Below, piece after piece: positions 56,533-64,000 of a stretch of 64,000 bases of DNA (position 1 is the first letter of the stretch; each line of letters starts with the position of its first letter). This stretch comes from Acidobacteriota bacterium. GTDB taxonomy: Bacteria > Acidobacteriota > Terriglobia > UBA7540. A model generated the notes under the pieces. That model was given only the letters and a program-made list of their open reading frames with translations, was not told the origin of the DNA and ran no database searches. The DNA is taken from the NCBI GenBank assembly GCA_021838785.1, contig JAKCCV010000018.1:1-64000 (forward strand), read 5' to 3'. The translations under genes were made by a program, and so were the position numbers.

Positions 56533-57318
56533 ATGGGCAACCCGGATACGAACGCTGATCGGCTACTTGAAATGGTAGGGCAAATCCGGGCTTACGCCCG
56601 CGAGAGAGAACTCACCCTCTTCTATGGGTACGTCGGAGGCGGCGACGACGCGATCCAATGGAATGAGGAGCAAGGCGGAGGTTGGCGGGAGTTCGTCGAT
56701 TGCGCGAAATCGCTGGGCGCCCGTATCTTGTACCTGAACTGGGCCCCCTTTGAGGAATTTCAGGTGGCGGACGCACTGGAGGAAGCGCAGGCGCTCCCCG
56801 CCGCCGCTCCGGGTGCAGCGGCGCGCGACGCCGCATCGCTTAGCCAGGAGATTGAAGGTTACAGGGAGAAGGTCGGGCTTACCGCCGTAATTGACCTCGC
56901 GTTCCTTGCCGACGGTATTTTCCACACCCTTGAGATCGAAGCGGACTGGTTCCGCGCCTTCCAGGAGCTGCTGCCTGAGGGCGAAGGGGACGAAGGCGTC
57001 AACGACCAGGCGCGGGAGCAGCTCGTCCGAAAATGGGCCCCCAAGCTGGCCAGCGCCCCCGAGTACGCGAGATGCACGACGCGCGGGGAACAGAGGCATG
57101 TGCTGCGCAAGCTTGCCGGAGCCGAGTATGACGGCCCTGCCGCAGAGGAGATTCTCGACGAGGCGAAGGCTATTTATGAGCTCGAGGTATACCCTGAGAG
57201 GGCACGGCGCCTAGGCAAGGAAGCACGTGAGCTTAAGGCGCGCGGGGAAACCCTCCAAGGGATCGCCGCGAAGCTGGGCGTGTCGAACTGGCAGGTTCGA
57301 AAGTTGCTCGCCGAGTGA
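56533..57318 (+). CDS. Unknown protein with C-terminal HTH
   Basis: A 261-residue protein I do not recognise. The N-terminal half (LLEMVGQIRAYARERELTLFYGYVGGGDDAIQW ... WREFVDCAKSLGARILYLNWAPFEEF) looks alpha/beta. The centre is acidic and helical. The last 30 residues (ETLQGIAAKLGVSNWQVRKLLAE) form a helix-turn-helix of the resolvase/Sigma70-region-4 type, probably for DNA binding. A good GGAGG ribosome site lies seven bases before the ATG. It follows the ATPase/PIN pair by 144 bases, so it could be a regulator or third component. Confidence 0.55.
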   Translation: MGNPDTNADRLLEMVGQIRAYARERELTLFYGYVGGGDDAIQWNEEQGGGWREFVDCAKSLGARILYLNWAPFEEFQVADALEEAQALPAAAPGAAARDAASLSQEIEGYREKVGLTAVIDLAFLADGIFHTLEIEADWFRAFQELLPEGEGDEGVNDQAREQLVRKWAPKLASAPEYARCTTRGEQRHVLRKLAGAEYDGPAAEEILDEAKAIYELEVYPERARRLGKEARELKARGETLQGIAAKLGVSNWQVRKLLAE

Positions 57319-57462
57319 GCGGGGAGCCTGTAGCGCACTTCGCGGCTCCGAGCGCGCCTTGGCGCGCGCCGAAGACCGCGTGCCATGCTGGGAATTGGAG
57401 CTTACGCCGTCCCCATGGCTTACATCGAAGAAGTTCGCCCGGCTCGCCTTGTTGGACCGACG

Positions 57463-57483
57463 CCATGGCTCTTTGAGCCATGG
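57463..57483. terminator. Perfect 9-base hairpin between convergent genes
   Basis: The inverted repeat CCATGGCTC/GAGCCATGG has a three-base loop (TTT). It starts three bases past the stop of the minus-strand reductase gene and serves both converging transcripts by position. There is no U tract, so termination activity is uncertain. Confidence 0.4.
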
Positions 57484-57486
57484 GTC

Positions 57487-58395
57487 TTACGGCTCTGCCT
57501 TTTGCGAAGTTCTCACTTTCACTCCGGCTAATTCCTCAAGAAAGGTGACGACGACGGCGTAATCGAGGTCGCCTTTGCCCTGCGCCTTGGCGGCGGCATA
57601 CACTTCCTTGACGGCGGAGGCGGCGGGCATGGGAACGCCCTGCGCGTAAGCGGCTTCCATGGCGAGTTCCAAATCCTTGTGCATCCACTTGAGGGGGAAG
57701 TAAGGCGTGAAGTCGCCCTGGAAGATGAAAGGCGCTTTGAAGTCCGTAAGGGCGGCGCGGGCCAAGCTGGACTGGATGATTTCCATCATGGTCTCCGGTT
57801 TCACGCCCGCCTTGGCCGCCAGGACGAAGCCTTCGCAAAAAATCTCCACCATGGTGGACTGAATCGCGTTTTGCGCGAGCTTGGCGGAGAGTCCGGCGCC
57901 GTGCGGGCCGCAATAGATATGCTTTTTGCCCAAGACTTGGAGCAACGGCAAGGCGCGCTCAAAGTCTTCGCGGTGGCCGCCAATCATGAAGGTGAGTTCG
58001 CCTTTCTCCGCGCCGTGCTTCGAGCCGGTCACGGGCGCGTCGAGGAAGTTGGCGCCTTTGCCGGCCGTTTGGCACGCCAGCTTGCGGCTCACCGTAGGGC
58101 TGATGGTGCTGGAATCTATCAGCAACGCCCCGGGGCGTATCGCTTCCAAGATGCCGCTCTTCCCCAGCGTCACCTCTTCCATGGCAGCCGAGTCGCTCAG
58201 GATGGTATAGACGATGTCGGCTTCCCGCGCGGCTTCTGCGGGGCTGGAGGCGATTTTCGCGCCCGCCGCGCCGAGCGGCTCGGCTTTCCCAGCCGTGCGG
58301 TTGTACACGGCGACGCGATAGCCCTCCTTCACCAAATTCATGGCCATGGGCTGCCCCATGATCCCAAGCCCGATGAATCCGACCGATGATGTCAT
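57487..58395 (-). CDS. Beta-hydroxyacid dehydrogenase (tartronate-semialdehyde-reductase-like)
   Basis: A 302-residue NAD(P)-dependent reductase of the 3-hydroxyisobutyrate dehydrogenase/GarR family. The Rossmann motif is GFIGLGIMGQPMA (6-18), the substrate-binding segment is DAPVTGSKHGAEKGELTFMIGG, and the catalytic Lys172 is in GAGLSAKLAQN. The next upstream gene is glycerate 2-kinase, so reduction of tartronate semialdehyde to glycerate is the likely reaction, though other short hydroxyacids are used by relatives. Confidence 0.88.
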   Translation of the reverse strand: MTSSVGFIGLGIMGQPMAMNLVKEGYRVAVYNRTAGKAEPLGAAGAKIASSPAEAAREADIVYTILSDSAAMEEVTLGKSGILEAIRPGALLIDSSTISPTVSRKLACQTAGKGANFLDAPVTGSKHGAEKGELTFMIGGHREDFERALPLLQVLGKKHIYCGPHGAGLSAKLAQNAIQSTMVEIFCEGFVLAAKAGVKPETMMEIIQSSLARAALTDFKAPFIFQGDFTPYFPLKWMHKDLELAMEAAYAQGVPMPAASAVKEVYAAAKAQGKGDLDYAVVVTFLEELAGVKVRTSQKAEP

Positions 58396-58464
58396 AAAAC
58401 GCCTCCAGTGCTCGTGTGATGATGGGCTCCATCGCGCAAAACGACGGACGACGCGGCGACGCGC

Positions 58465-59811
58465 TCAGGGAAAGCCCAGCCAGATCCGCAAATCGCGCAC
58501 GTTGTTATCCGTGAATCCCACATCAATGGTATCGCCGAGGGTGCGGAAAAAATAATAAGAGTCGCTTTCCGCAAGGTAGCGCTCGGGGTCAAGGCCCAAG
58601 CTGCGAGCCCGCGAAGCGGTTTGGCCATCGGCGACGGCCCCGGCAGAAGGACTGTTGCCGTCGCGCCCATCCGTCCCTGCGCTCAGCACAACCCACTTGC
58701 GCCCGGCAATCTTCGTGGCCGCGTAAAGCACATAGGCTTGATTCCGCCCGCCCATGCCGGAACCGGTCACCGCGCAGGTCACCTCGCCGCCGGCAACCAA
58801 GGCCACCGGCTGATTCGAATGTTCGCGCGCCAATGATTCGAGCTGCGCCAGGTGACGATCGGCAATTTCTCGGAAGTCGCCGTCCCAGGGGCTGGGAGCG
58901 GAATGCGAAGAAAAGCCCGAGCGTTCCAATCTTGTCCGAGCCGCCTCGACGGCATCCCGGTCCGAAAGCACGCAGCCATAATGCGAGTTGCGAAAGCCCG
59001 CGTCCCCGGGCTTCGGCGTCTCGACCAGGGTTCGCTGCTCGAAGTGGCGACGAATCGAGGCTGGGAATTTCTCCATCAGGCCGTATCGTTGGGCGATTCC
59101 ATAGCAATCTTCCACCGAGGTCTCGTCCGGCATGGTTGGCCCCGAGGCCACAGCGGAAGCAAGGTTCTCGGGAACGTCGGAAACAAAAAGCGTCAGTTGC
59201 AACGCCGGAGCCGCCGCCAGCCCCAAGCGGCCGCCCTTGACTGCCGAGACATGCTTGCGGATGGCGTTCATTTCCTGAATGGGAAGCCCTCCCGTGACCA
59301 GCGCGCGGTGGAGTTCAACGAGATCCGACAGCGTCACGTCAGGGTCTAAAGGCTTTTCAAACAGGGCGGAGCCGCCTCCCGATATCAGGAAAATCACAAG
59401 ATTCTCCTCCGAAAGGCCGCTCACCAATTCGAGCGCGGCTTGGGCGCCTTCCAGGCTGCCAACCGTCGGATAAGGGTGCCCTGCCTCAACGTAACGAAAT
59501 GGCGAGAGTCGCCTAACTGGAGCGTGGGGCGAGATGACGATGCCCGCCTCGATGCGTCCCTCAAGCATCTCATGGAGCGCCGCGGCCATTCGGTTGGCCG
59601 CTTTGCCAATCGCCACGACCCGCGGCGGACGCGCAAGCGGCACGGATTCCGTCCCTACCCAAAGCCGGCCGCCTTCACGCCGCAGCTTGCGAAGCATTGC
59701 GCGGTGGATGTCAATCTCGCCTAGGGTCTGAAGGAAGGTCTGGGTCGCAACGTCTTTGCCCTCCAGCCAATTCGGTAGGGCAGGATGCGAGACCTGACTC
59801 TGCGTCGCCAT
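58465..59811 (-). CDS. Glycerate 2-kinase (GckA/MOFRL family)
   Basis: A 448-residue kinase that makes 2-phosphoglycerate from D-glycerate and ATP. It has the N-terminal GckA region AIGKAANRMAAAL, LISGGGSALFEKP and TGGLPIQEMNAIRKHVSAVKGGRL. The C-terminal MOFRL module reads GGEVTCAVTGSGMGGRNQAYVL and SAGTDGRDGNS. The ATG at 59811 has an AAGG site and a promoter just upstream; a TTG at 59862 is less likely. With the adjacent reductase it completes the route from hexarate or glyoxylate products to glycolysis. Confidence 0.9.
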   Translation of the reverse strand: MATQSQVSHPALPNWLEGKDVATQTFLQTLGEIDIHRAMLRKLRREGGRLWVGTESVPLARPPRVVAIGKAANRMAAALHEMLEGRIEAGIVISPHAPVRRLSPFRYVEAGHPYPTVGSLEGAQAALELVSGLSEENLVIFLISGGGSALFEKPLDPDVTLSDLVELHRALVTGGLPIQEMNAIRKHVSAVKGGRLGLAAAPALQLTLFVSDVPENLASAVASGPTMPDETSVEDCYGIAQRYGLMEKFPASIRRHFEQRTLVETPKPGDAGFRNSHYGCVLSDRDAVEAARTRLERSGFSSHSAPSPWDGDFREIADRHLAQLESLAREHSNQPVALVAGGEVTCAVTGSGMGGRNQAYVLYAATKIAGRKWVVLSAGTDGRDGNSPSAGAVADGQTASRARSLGLDPERYLAESDSYYFFRTLGDTIDVGFTDNNVRDLRIWLGFP

Positions 59812-60222
59812 GGGACCTTGAGATGACTCTTTAATTATCGGCGAGATGTTGCGGCAACGCAAGCCGCGGAATGGCTTGCCATCCCCCAGTTTTGAAGATG
59901 GACCACGGCGCAGCGCTTGGGCGGCGCAAGATGGCCAACATTTGTTTCATGATCTTGGTCGAGCGAGCCATTGTTCCATCCGCGAGGCAGGCAACCGGCT
60001 GATTGATCTCGCAACACTGCCCTGCCAACCTGAACGCCAAAACCCGCCGGAAGCCACTCAACGAGGTAATACGGTGTGCGGCAGCACAACGGTGCGCCAT
60101 CGCGGATTGAAAGAGACGGACAAACGGTTTCCTGTCGAGGCTCGCCCGCAGGGTTCTTTGGTGCTACCATAGCGCCCTTGCTCCTTGTGGGCGGTCGCTG
60201 AGAATCCATCGGGAGGTATCGA
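59812..60222. other. Divergent intergenic region
   Basis: These 411 bases carry the minus promoter at 59834-59862 and the ribosome site of the plus-strand GH36-like gene. I found no credible gene. Minus-strand frames of 89-147 codons here (59831-60278) show no family-like sequence. Confidence 0.4.
59834..59862 (-). promoter_or_regulatory. Predicted promoter for glycerate 2-kinase
   Basis: On the minus strand the -35 is TTGCGT (59857-59862), the spacer 17 bases and the -10 GATAAT (59834-59839, five of six bases). It predicts a leader of about 16 bases before the ATG at 59811. Confidence 0.5.
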
Positions 60223-62676
60223 ATGCGAAGGCTTAGCACGGTGGCGTTGCTGGCGATTTTAGGCGTTTCCTTCGGCAACGGCGCTCAGCCTCGGAGCGCC
60301 CCGCTGCTGCGGCGGCTCTCTCGGAGCTCCACGAGGGTTCCTCGCCCAGTTCAGCAGCCCGTTGTTCGCTCGCTTTGGACCGTGCATCGCTCTCGCGACC
60401 AGCGGACCGTTCGTTTGGAATATCAAGGCCACACTTGGGTCACGGGCTTGCGCGTAGAGGTGCGGGCCGGCAACCCTCGTTTTGCCTCGACAGCGCCGGG
60501 GGTTTTTCTGGCGCGAGTCGCCGCGCACCATTTGGGGGAAACGATTTTTCGCGTGCCCGGGCCTGCACCCTATGAGATGGTTTTTGACGCGGCGGGCTCC
60601 AGCGTGGCGGTGTCGGTTCGTGGCTTTCCCACTCAAGCGCAAGGCGCGCTCGTGGGTAGGATTCAGGCTGGCCCGGACGCCATCCAGGCGCGGCTCGATG
60701 GGCATGGCTCCAAAGTCTGGCAGATGGAGAGCGGCCCGGCGACGAGCCGTCTTAATCATTGCGTCTATGACCGCGTTCGCGACCAGGCGCTTCGCGTGCT
60801 GGCCCGGCAAACCCGCTTCACCGCCGTCCACGGGGGCTTTCGCGTGACTGCCACCGATCCCCTGGGCGGGGCTCTCGATTGCCGGTTTGAACTGGTCAAC
60901 CGCGTCTTCCGAAGGCGATTGCCTTTTTACAGACCGCTGAACAAGAGATTATGGCCTCATGCGCCGGTGGGCTGGTGCTCGTGGTATGACTATTTTGCTC
61001 GCGTCAACCAGCATGACATCCTGTCAAACGCTGACGCCTTAGCCGCCTTCTACAAACCTTTTGGGCTGAGCGTTTGCCTGATTGATGCGGGCTGGCAACA
61101 CGCCGGCAACGGCGAAGACAATTCCCCCATTGGCGGAAATTGGACCACGCCGAATCGTAAGTTCCCGCACGGCATGAAGTGGATGGCCCAGCAGATTCAC
61201 GCCCGCGGCCTGAAGGCCGGGCTATGGTTGGCGGTGTTTGGCAACGCGGATCGGGCCTTCTACGAGCGGCACCCTGCTTGGTTTCTCCACAATGCCAACG
61301 GGAGCGCCCGACTGGGCTCCTGGTTTGGTACTTACGTGGCTGATTTCTCAAATCCGCAACTTCAGCAATACCTTTACAACGTTTACCGGCAGCACACGCT
61401 CGCTTGGGGCTTTGACTACTTTAAGCTCGACGGCGAAAACGACACCCGCAATATCTGGGGACAAAATCGGGCTCGCGCTTACAATCCCACGCTGAGCGCC
61501 AATCAGGCGTTTCGGCAGGCTCTCCGGCGCATCCGCCAGGCGATGAACTCCAAGCCCGGTGTGTTCTTTTCCGCTTGTGGGCCGGCGTATCCCACCGAGG
61601 CCATGGGCATAGCGCAATCGGCGCGGCTGGGCGGCGACGTGGTGGGTGACGGCGAAGCTCCCTCATTTCGTGGCGTGCGGGCGGCGCTCGCCGGCATGCG
61701 GCGAGGCTATTACACCAACAACATCGCCTGGTACACCGACCCGGACGTGCTGGTGGTTCGCCCTCCCCTGACTCGTGACGAGGCTCGCACTTGGGCCACC
61801 ATCCTTGGGCTTTCAGGCCAGCTTCTGATGCTCGGGGACGACATGGCCACGTTGCCGGCCAGCCGCCGCGAGATTCTTCGCAAGGTGATGCCGGTCGCCG
61901 ACATCACGCCCATGGACCTATTTCCCATCTCTCAAAACCGGCCCATCTGGATGCTGCATATCGTTCGTCCGTATGGTTCCTGGGACGTGGCCGGGATTTT
62001 TAATTGGGGAATCGGCGCCGACGAAATGCCGACCGGCTCCCGTCACGACGCTTTTGACATTCTTTCGCGCGATGACGCCTTGCTGCGGACTTCAACCACC
62101 TGGGGCACCGAACTGGAGGCGTCATCGCGCATCAGCCAGGCTGAGGCGGAAAATCGCCTCCTCCGCGCTATGGCACAGAAACCCGCCGGGCTGGAGCTTC
62201 TGCCCGCGCCGGCATTTTTAGTCCCCCCGGGGCCGAAAACCCTCACGCTCAACTTTGCCGCCGCGGGGTTGAACCCAAAGCGCGGTTATCTTTTATTTGA
62301 TTTCTGGAAGCAGAAATTTTTGGGCAAGGTGCGCGGCACGTACTCGGTTCGCCTTCGCCCGCACCAGTGCGAGGTGATCTCGCTGCGGCCGGACGAGCAT
62401 CATCCCGAGCTGATTGGCACGGATCGCCACATCACCATGGGCGGCGTGGAACTTCAGAATGAGCAGTGGGACCCTCGCCTGAACGAATTGCGCGTGGTGG
62501 TTCGCTTGGTGAAGAATTACCCTACCACGCTGACGTTTTATACCGACGGCCGGCGGTTTGTGGGGGCCTATGCTCCCGGCGCCACGGCGACCTCCTCGAC
62601 GGCTCCCGAACTCGTTCGCGTCAAGGTGCGCAGCTCCATCTCCGGCCCCAAGGCGGTTTTCGTGCAGTTCAAGTGA
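60223..62676 (+). CDS. Exported GH36-like glycosidase (alpha-galactosidase type)
   Basis: An 817-residue enzyme. A signal peptide (about 1-22) precedes an N-terminal beta domain. The catalytic barrel follows: GWCSWYDYFARV, LSVCLIDAGWQ, GLKAGLWLAVF, and FDYFKLDGEND with the likely nucleophile Asp403 (codon 61429-61431). The acid/base is probably in RLGGDVVGDGEA. A C-terminal beta domain closes the protein. It belongs to the GH27/GH36 clan. Alpha-galactosidase is the default, but some relatives act on other alpha-linked sugars. A GGGAGG site precedes the ATG. Confidence 0.8.
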   Translation: MRRLSTVALLAILGVSFGNGAQPRSAPLLRRLSRSSTRVPRPVQQPVVRSLWTVHRSRDQRTVRLEYQGHTWVTGLRVEVRAGNPRFASTAPGVFLARVAAHHLGETIFRVPGPAPYEMVFDAAGSSVAVSVRGFPTQAQGALVGRIQAGPDAIQARLDGHGSKVWQMESGPATSRLNHCVYDRVRDQALRVLARQTRFTAVHGGFRVTATDPLGGALDCRFELVNRVFRRRLPFYRPLNKRLWPHAPVGWCSWYDYFARVNQHDILSNADALAAFYKPFGLSVCLIDAGWQHAGNGEDNSPIGGNWTTPNRKFPHGMKWMAQQIHARGLKAGLWLAVFGNADRAFYERHPAWFLHNANGSARLGSWFGTYVADFSNPQLQQYLYNVYRQHTLAWGFDYFKLDGENDTRNIWGQNRARAYNPTLSANQAFRQALRRIRQAMNSKPGVFFSACGPAYPTEAMGIAQSARLGGDVVGDGEAPSFRGVRAALAGMRRGYYTNNIAWYTDPDVLVVRPPLTRDEARTWATILGLSGQLLMLGDDMATLPASRREILRKVMPVADITPMDLFPISQNRPIWMLHIVRPYGSWDVAGIFNWGIGADEMPTGSRHDAFDILSRDDALLRTSTTWGTELEASSRISQAEAENRLLRAMAQKPAGLELLPAPAFLVPPGPKTLTLNFAAAGLNPKRGYLLFDFWKQKFLGKVRGTYSVRLRPHQCEVISLRPDEHHPELIGTDRHITMGGVELQNEQWDPRLNELRVVVRLVKNYPTTLTFYTDGRRFVGAYAPGATATSSTAPELVRVKVRSSISGPKAVFVQFK

Positions 62677-62758
62677 ACTCGGCATCTTGAGGCACAAATC
62701 ATTCGCCTTGCGCGCCGTGGAGGTATAGAATAGGCGAAGAAGGCAGGGCACTTAAACC

Positions 62759-64000
62759 ATGAATCGCCGTCATCGAACCCTCGGGACGGTCGTCATTCTC
62801 TTGCTGGCCTCCTTCTGCGTATCCGCCCGCAAGCGCAGCAAACCTCCCTTCGAGTTGCGCAGCCAAACGCAATTGGTGAATCTCACCATCGTAGCCACCA
62901 ATCGCAAGGGTCAGCCGGTGACCAACCTTAAGGCGAGTGACGTGGTGGTTCGCGAAGACGGCAAGCGCCAAACCTTGCTGAGCTTTGAGCCGGCGACGGC
63001 ATCTCAGCCGGCCGTTCATGTTCCTCCAGGCGCGGCCGCTCTGCCGACCCTTCCGTTGGCATCGCCCGTCCCCCAGAGTTTCCGCTACATTGTCTTTGTC
63101 ATGGATGACTCCTCCACCAGCTATGCGGATCTCCAGAGTTCCATCCATGCCGCCATGCACTGGGTCCGTAAGCATCTATCACCGACCGATCAAGTCGCGC
63201 TATTTTCGGTTGGTCTGGGCGTGAAGGTCTGGCAACCCTTTACTTCCAATCGCGCCTTGCTCCTCCGCCAGCTTCATGCCATGGAGCACGAGACGGCGGC
63301 GCCGAGCGACGACGAACGAATTAACGACCTCCTCTCGCATCTGCACGACTGCATGGATTTGCCTCAATTTAGCGCCCAACAAAATTGCGCCAAGGTCGAG
63401 GTGCACTACTTCTTCGAAGAAGAAACCGCTCTCTTGTCCCGACGCACGGCGCAACTACGCGCCCTCGTCAATATGCTGGGGCTTTTCCCGGGAGAAAAGC
63501 GGGTGATTTATTTTGGCGACGGCTTTCTGACGAACCCCGGCCGGCTGGCGTCTTACGCCTACGCCACGTATTTTGGGACTGACCGCGAGATGGAATCGCG
63601 TTTGAGCGATCCCAACGAATTTATCCGTCCGGTTACCGACGCGGCTCTGCGGGCGAACGTCACCTTTTACACGATTGACGCTCACGGCCTGCGCGCCAGC
63701 CCCATCATGGGCAACGCGACGGAGGTTCCCTCCAACATCCTCGGCCCCGAAGGGCCCACGAGCGCCGTCACCTTCAGCATCGAGCGGCAGTATGGGCCCG
63801 AAGATTCGCTGAACGAACTGGCTTGGGATACGGGCGGCCTTCCTTTTGGCGGTGACAATGACCTCGCGGCCTTCGCCAAGCGCGCTATCGGCGCGCTCGC
63901 CGGAACCTATTTTGCCTCTTACCAGCCGACCAATCAGCGCCTAGACGGCAGCTACCGCAGAATCACGATTCACTCGTTGCGCCGAGGCGTGCGCCTCCAC
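62759..64000 (+). CDS. VWFA-domain exported protein of acidobacterial type, 3'-partial
   Basis: The frame runs uninterrupted from the ATG to the window edge (414 codons), so the C-terminus is missing. A signal peptide (about 1-23, VVILLLASFCVSA) is followed by a beta-rich region (LVNLTIVATNRKGQPV) and a von Willebrand A domain. The MIDAS motif is FVMDDSSTS (DxSxS). The segment IYFGDGFLT and LAWDTGGLPF mark later strands. This arrangement is the VWFA-related domain described mainly in Acidobacteriota and is usually secreted or surface-exposed. The ligand is unknown. Confidence 0.85.
   Translation, partial: MNRRHRTLGTVVILLLASFCVSARKRSKPPFELRSQTQLVNLTIVATNRKGQPVTNLKASDVVVREDGKRQTLLSFEPATASQPAVHVPPGAAALPTLPLASPVPQSFRYIVFVMDDSSTSYADLQSSIHAAMHWVRKHLSPTDQVALFSVGLGVKVWQPFTSNRALLLRQLHAMEHETAAPSDDERINDLLSHLHDCMDLPQFSAQQNCAKVEVHYFFEEETALLSRRTAQLRALVNMLGLFPGEKRVIYFGDGFLTNPGRLASYAYATYFGTDREMESRLSDPNEFIRPVTDAALRANVTFYTIDAHGLRASPIMGNATEVPSNILGPEGPTSAVTFSIERQYGPEDSLNELAWDTGGLPFGGDNDLAAFAKRAIGALAGTYFASYQPTNQRLDGSYRRITIHSLRRGVRLH

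Noticed and set aside
59831-60278. Minus-strand frames of 89 and 147 codons in the gap before the GH36-like gene
   Set aside because: They have no ribosome site or family-like sequence, and partly overlap the promoter and start of real genes.
1-64000. CRISPR arrays or prophage
   Set aside because: No regularly spaced direct repeats, and no phage structural or integrase genes, were seen.

Overview
This window is 64 kb of a GC-rich bacterial chromosome (roughly 60% GC by eye), densely coded, with no rRNA, CRISPR array or complete mobile element. It most resembles Acidobacteriota. The gene running off the right edge has the VWFA-related domain arrangement described as an acidobacterial type. 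Secreted sugar isomerase-like proteins with Tat signals, plant-polymer hydrolases, lipid A synthesis (LpxB) and bacillithiol synthesis (BshC) occur together. The assignment to phylum is an inference from gene content, not from a marker gene.

Layout. 1-2.6 kb: the tail of an IS630-type transposase abutting a 5'-truncated class I amidotransferase/peptidase C26, a macro-domain protein and a MidA-type methyltransferase. 2.6-9.7 kb (minus): a catalytically dead M1-peptidase-like TPR protein, then an operon of an asymmetric ABC exporter pair coupled to lpxB. 10-15 kb: an IlvD/Edd-type sugar-acid dehydratase, a Tat-exported TIM-barrel isomerase, a ROK fructokinase and a RhaT-like permease. 15-18.3 kb: a GAF3-GGDEF-HD-GYP c-di-GMP protein behind a clear promoter and a two-hairpin leader. 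18.4-22.7 kb: a second Tat TIM-barrel protein, a DcaP-like porin, a DUF202 protein and an outer-membrane barrel. 23-34.2 kb (minus): a long array of acyl-CoA dehydrogenase, a MeaB-epimerase fusion, MBL hydrolase, mtnP, a PfkB kinase, a GT-C glycosyltransferase, dapF, plsC, polygalacturonase and pectinesterase. 34.3-47.4 kb: a TPR protein, then (minus) ltaE, hemW, yjbQ, bshC, a DHDPS/NAL aldolase, carB, three accessory genes, carA and lepB. 47.5 kb: tRNA-Glu(CTC). 47.7-64 kb: a GH3-PA14 enzyme, a UxaA dehydratase, an aldo/keto reductase, a membrane protein, an ATPase/PIN-like pair plus an HTH protein, a tartronate-semialdehyde-reductase-like enzyme, glycerate 2-kinase, a GH36-like enzyme and the VWFA protein.

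How the genes fit together. Pectinesterase, polygalacturonase, GH3 and GH36-like enzymes, the rhamnose-type permease, the altronate/galactarate-type dehydratase, the sugar-acid dehydratase, the fructokinase, the hydroxyacid reductase and glycerate kinase make a dispersed but coherent plant-cell-wall (pectin, hemicellulose) degradation and sugar-acid catabolism programme. It is interleaved with envelope genes (lpxB, plsC, lepB) and central metabolism (carAB, dapF, mtnP, hemW).

The most novel-looking items are: the ATPase/PIN-like two-gene unit with an apparently leaderless promoter (54.5-56.4 kb); the heterodimer-type ABC exporter translationally linked to lpxB; the MeaB/methylmalonyl-CoA epimerase fusion; the accessory genes (nucleotidyltransferase plus coiled coil) lodged between carA and carB; and the structured leader of the c-di-GMP gene.
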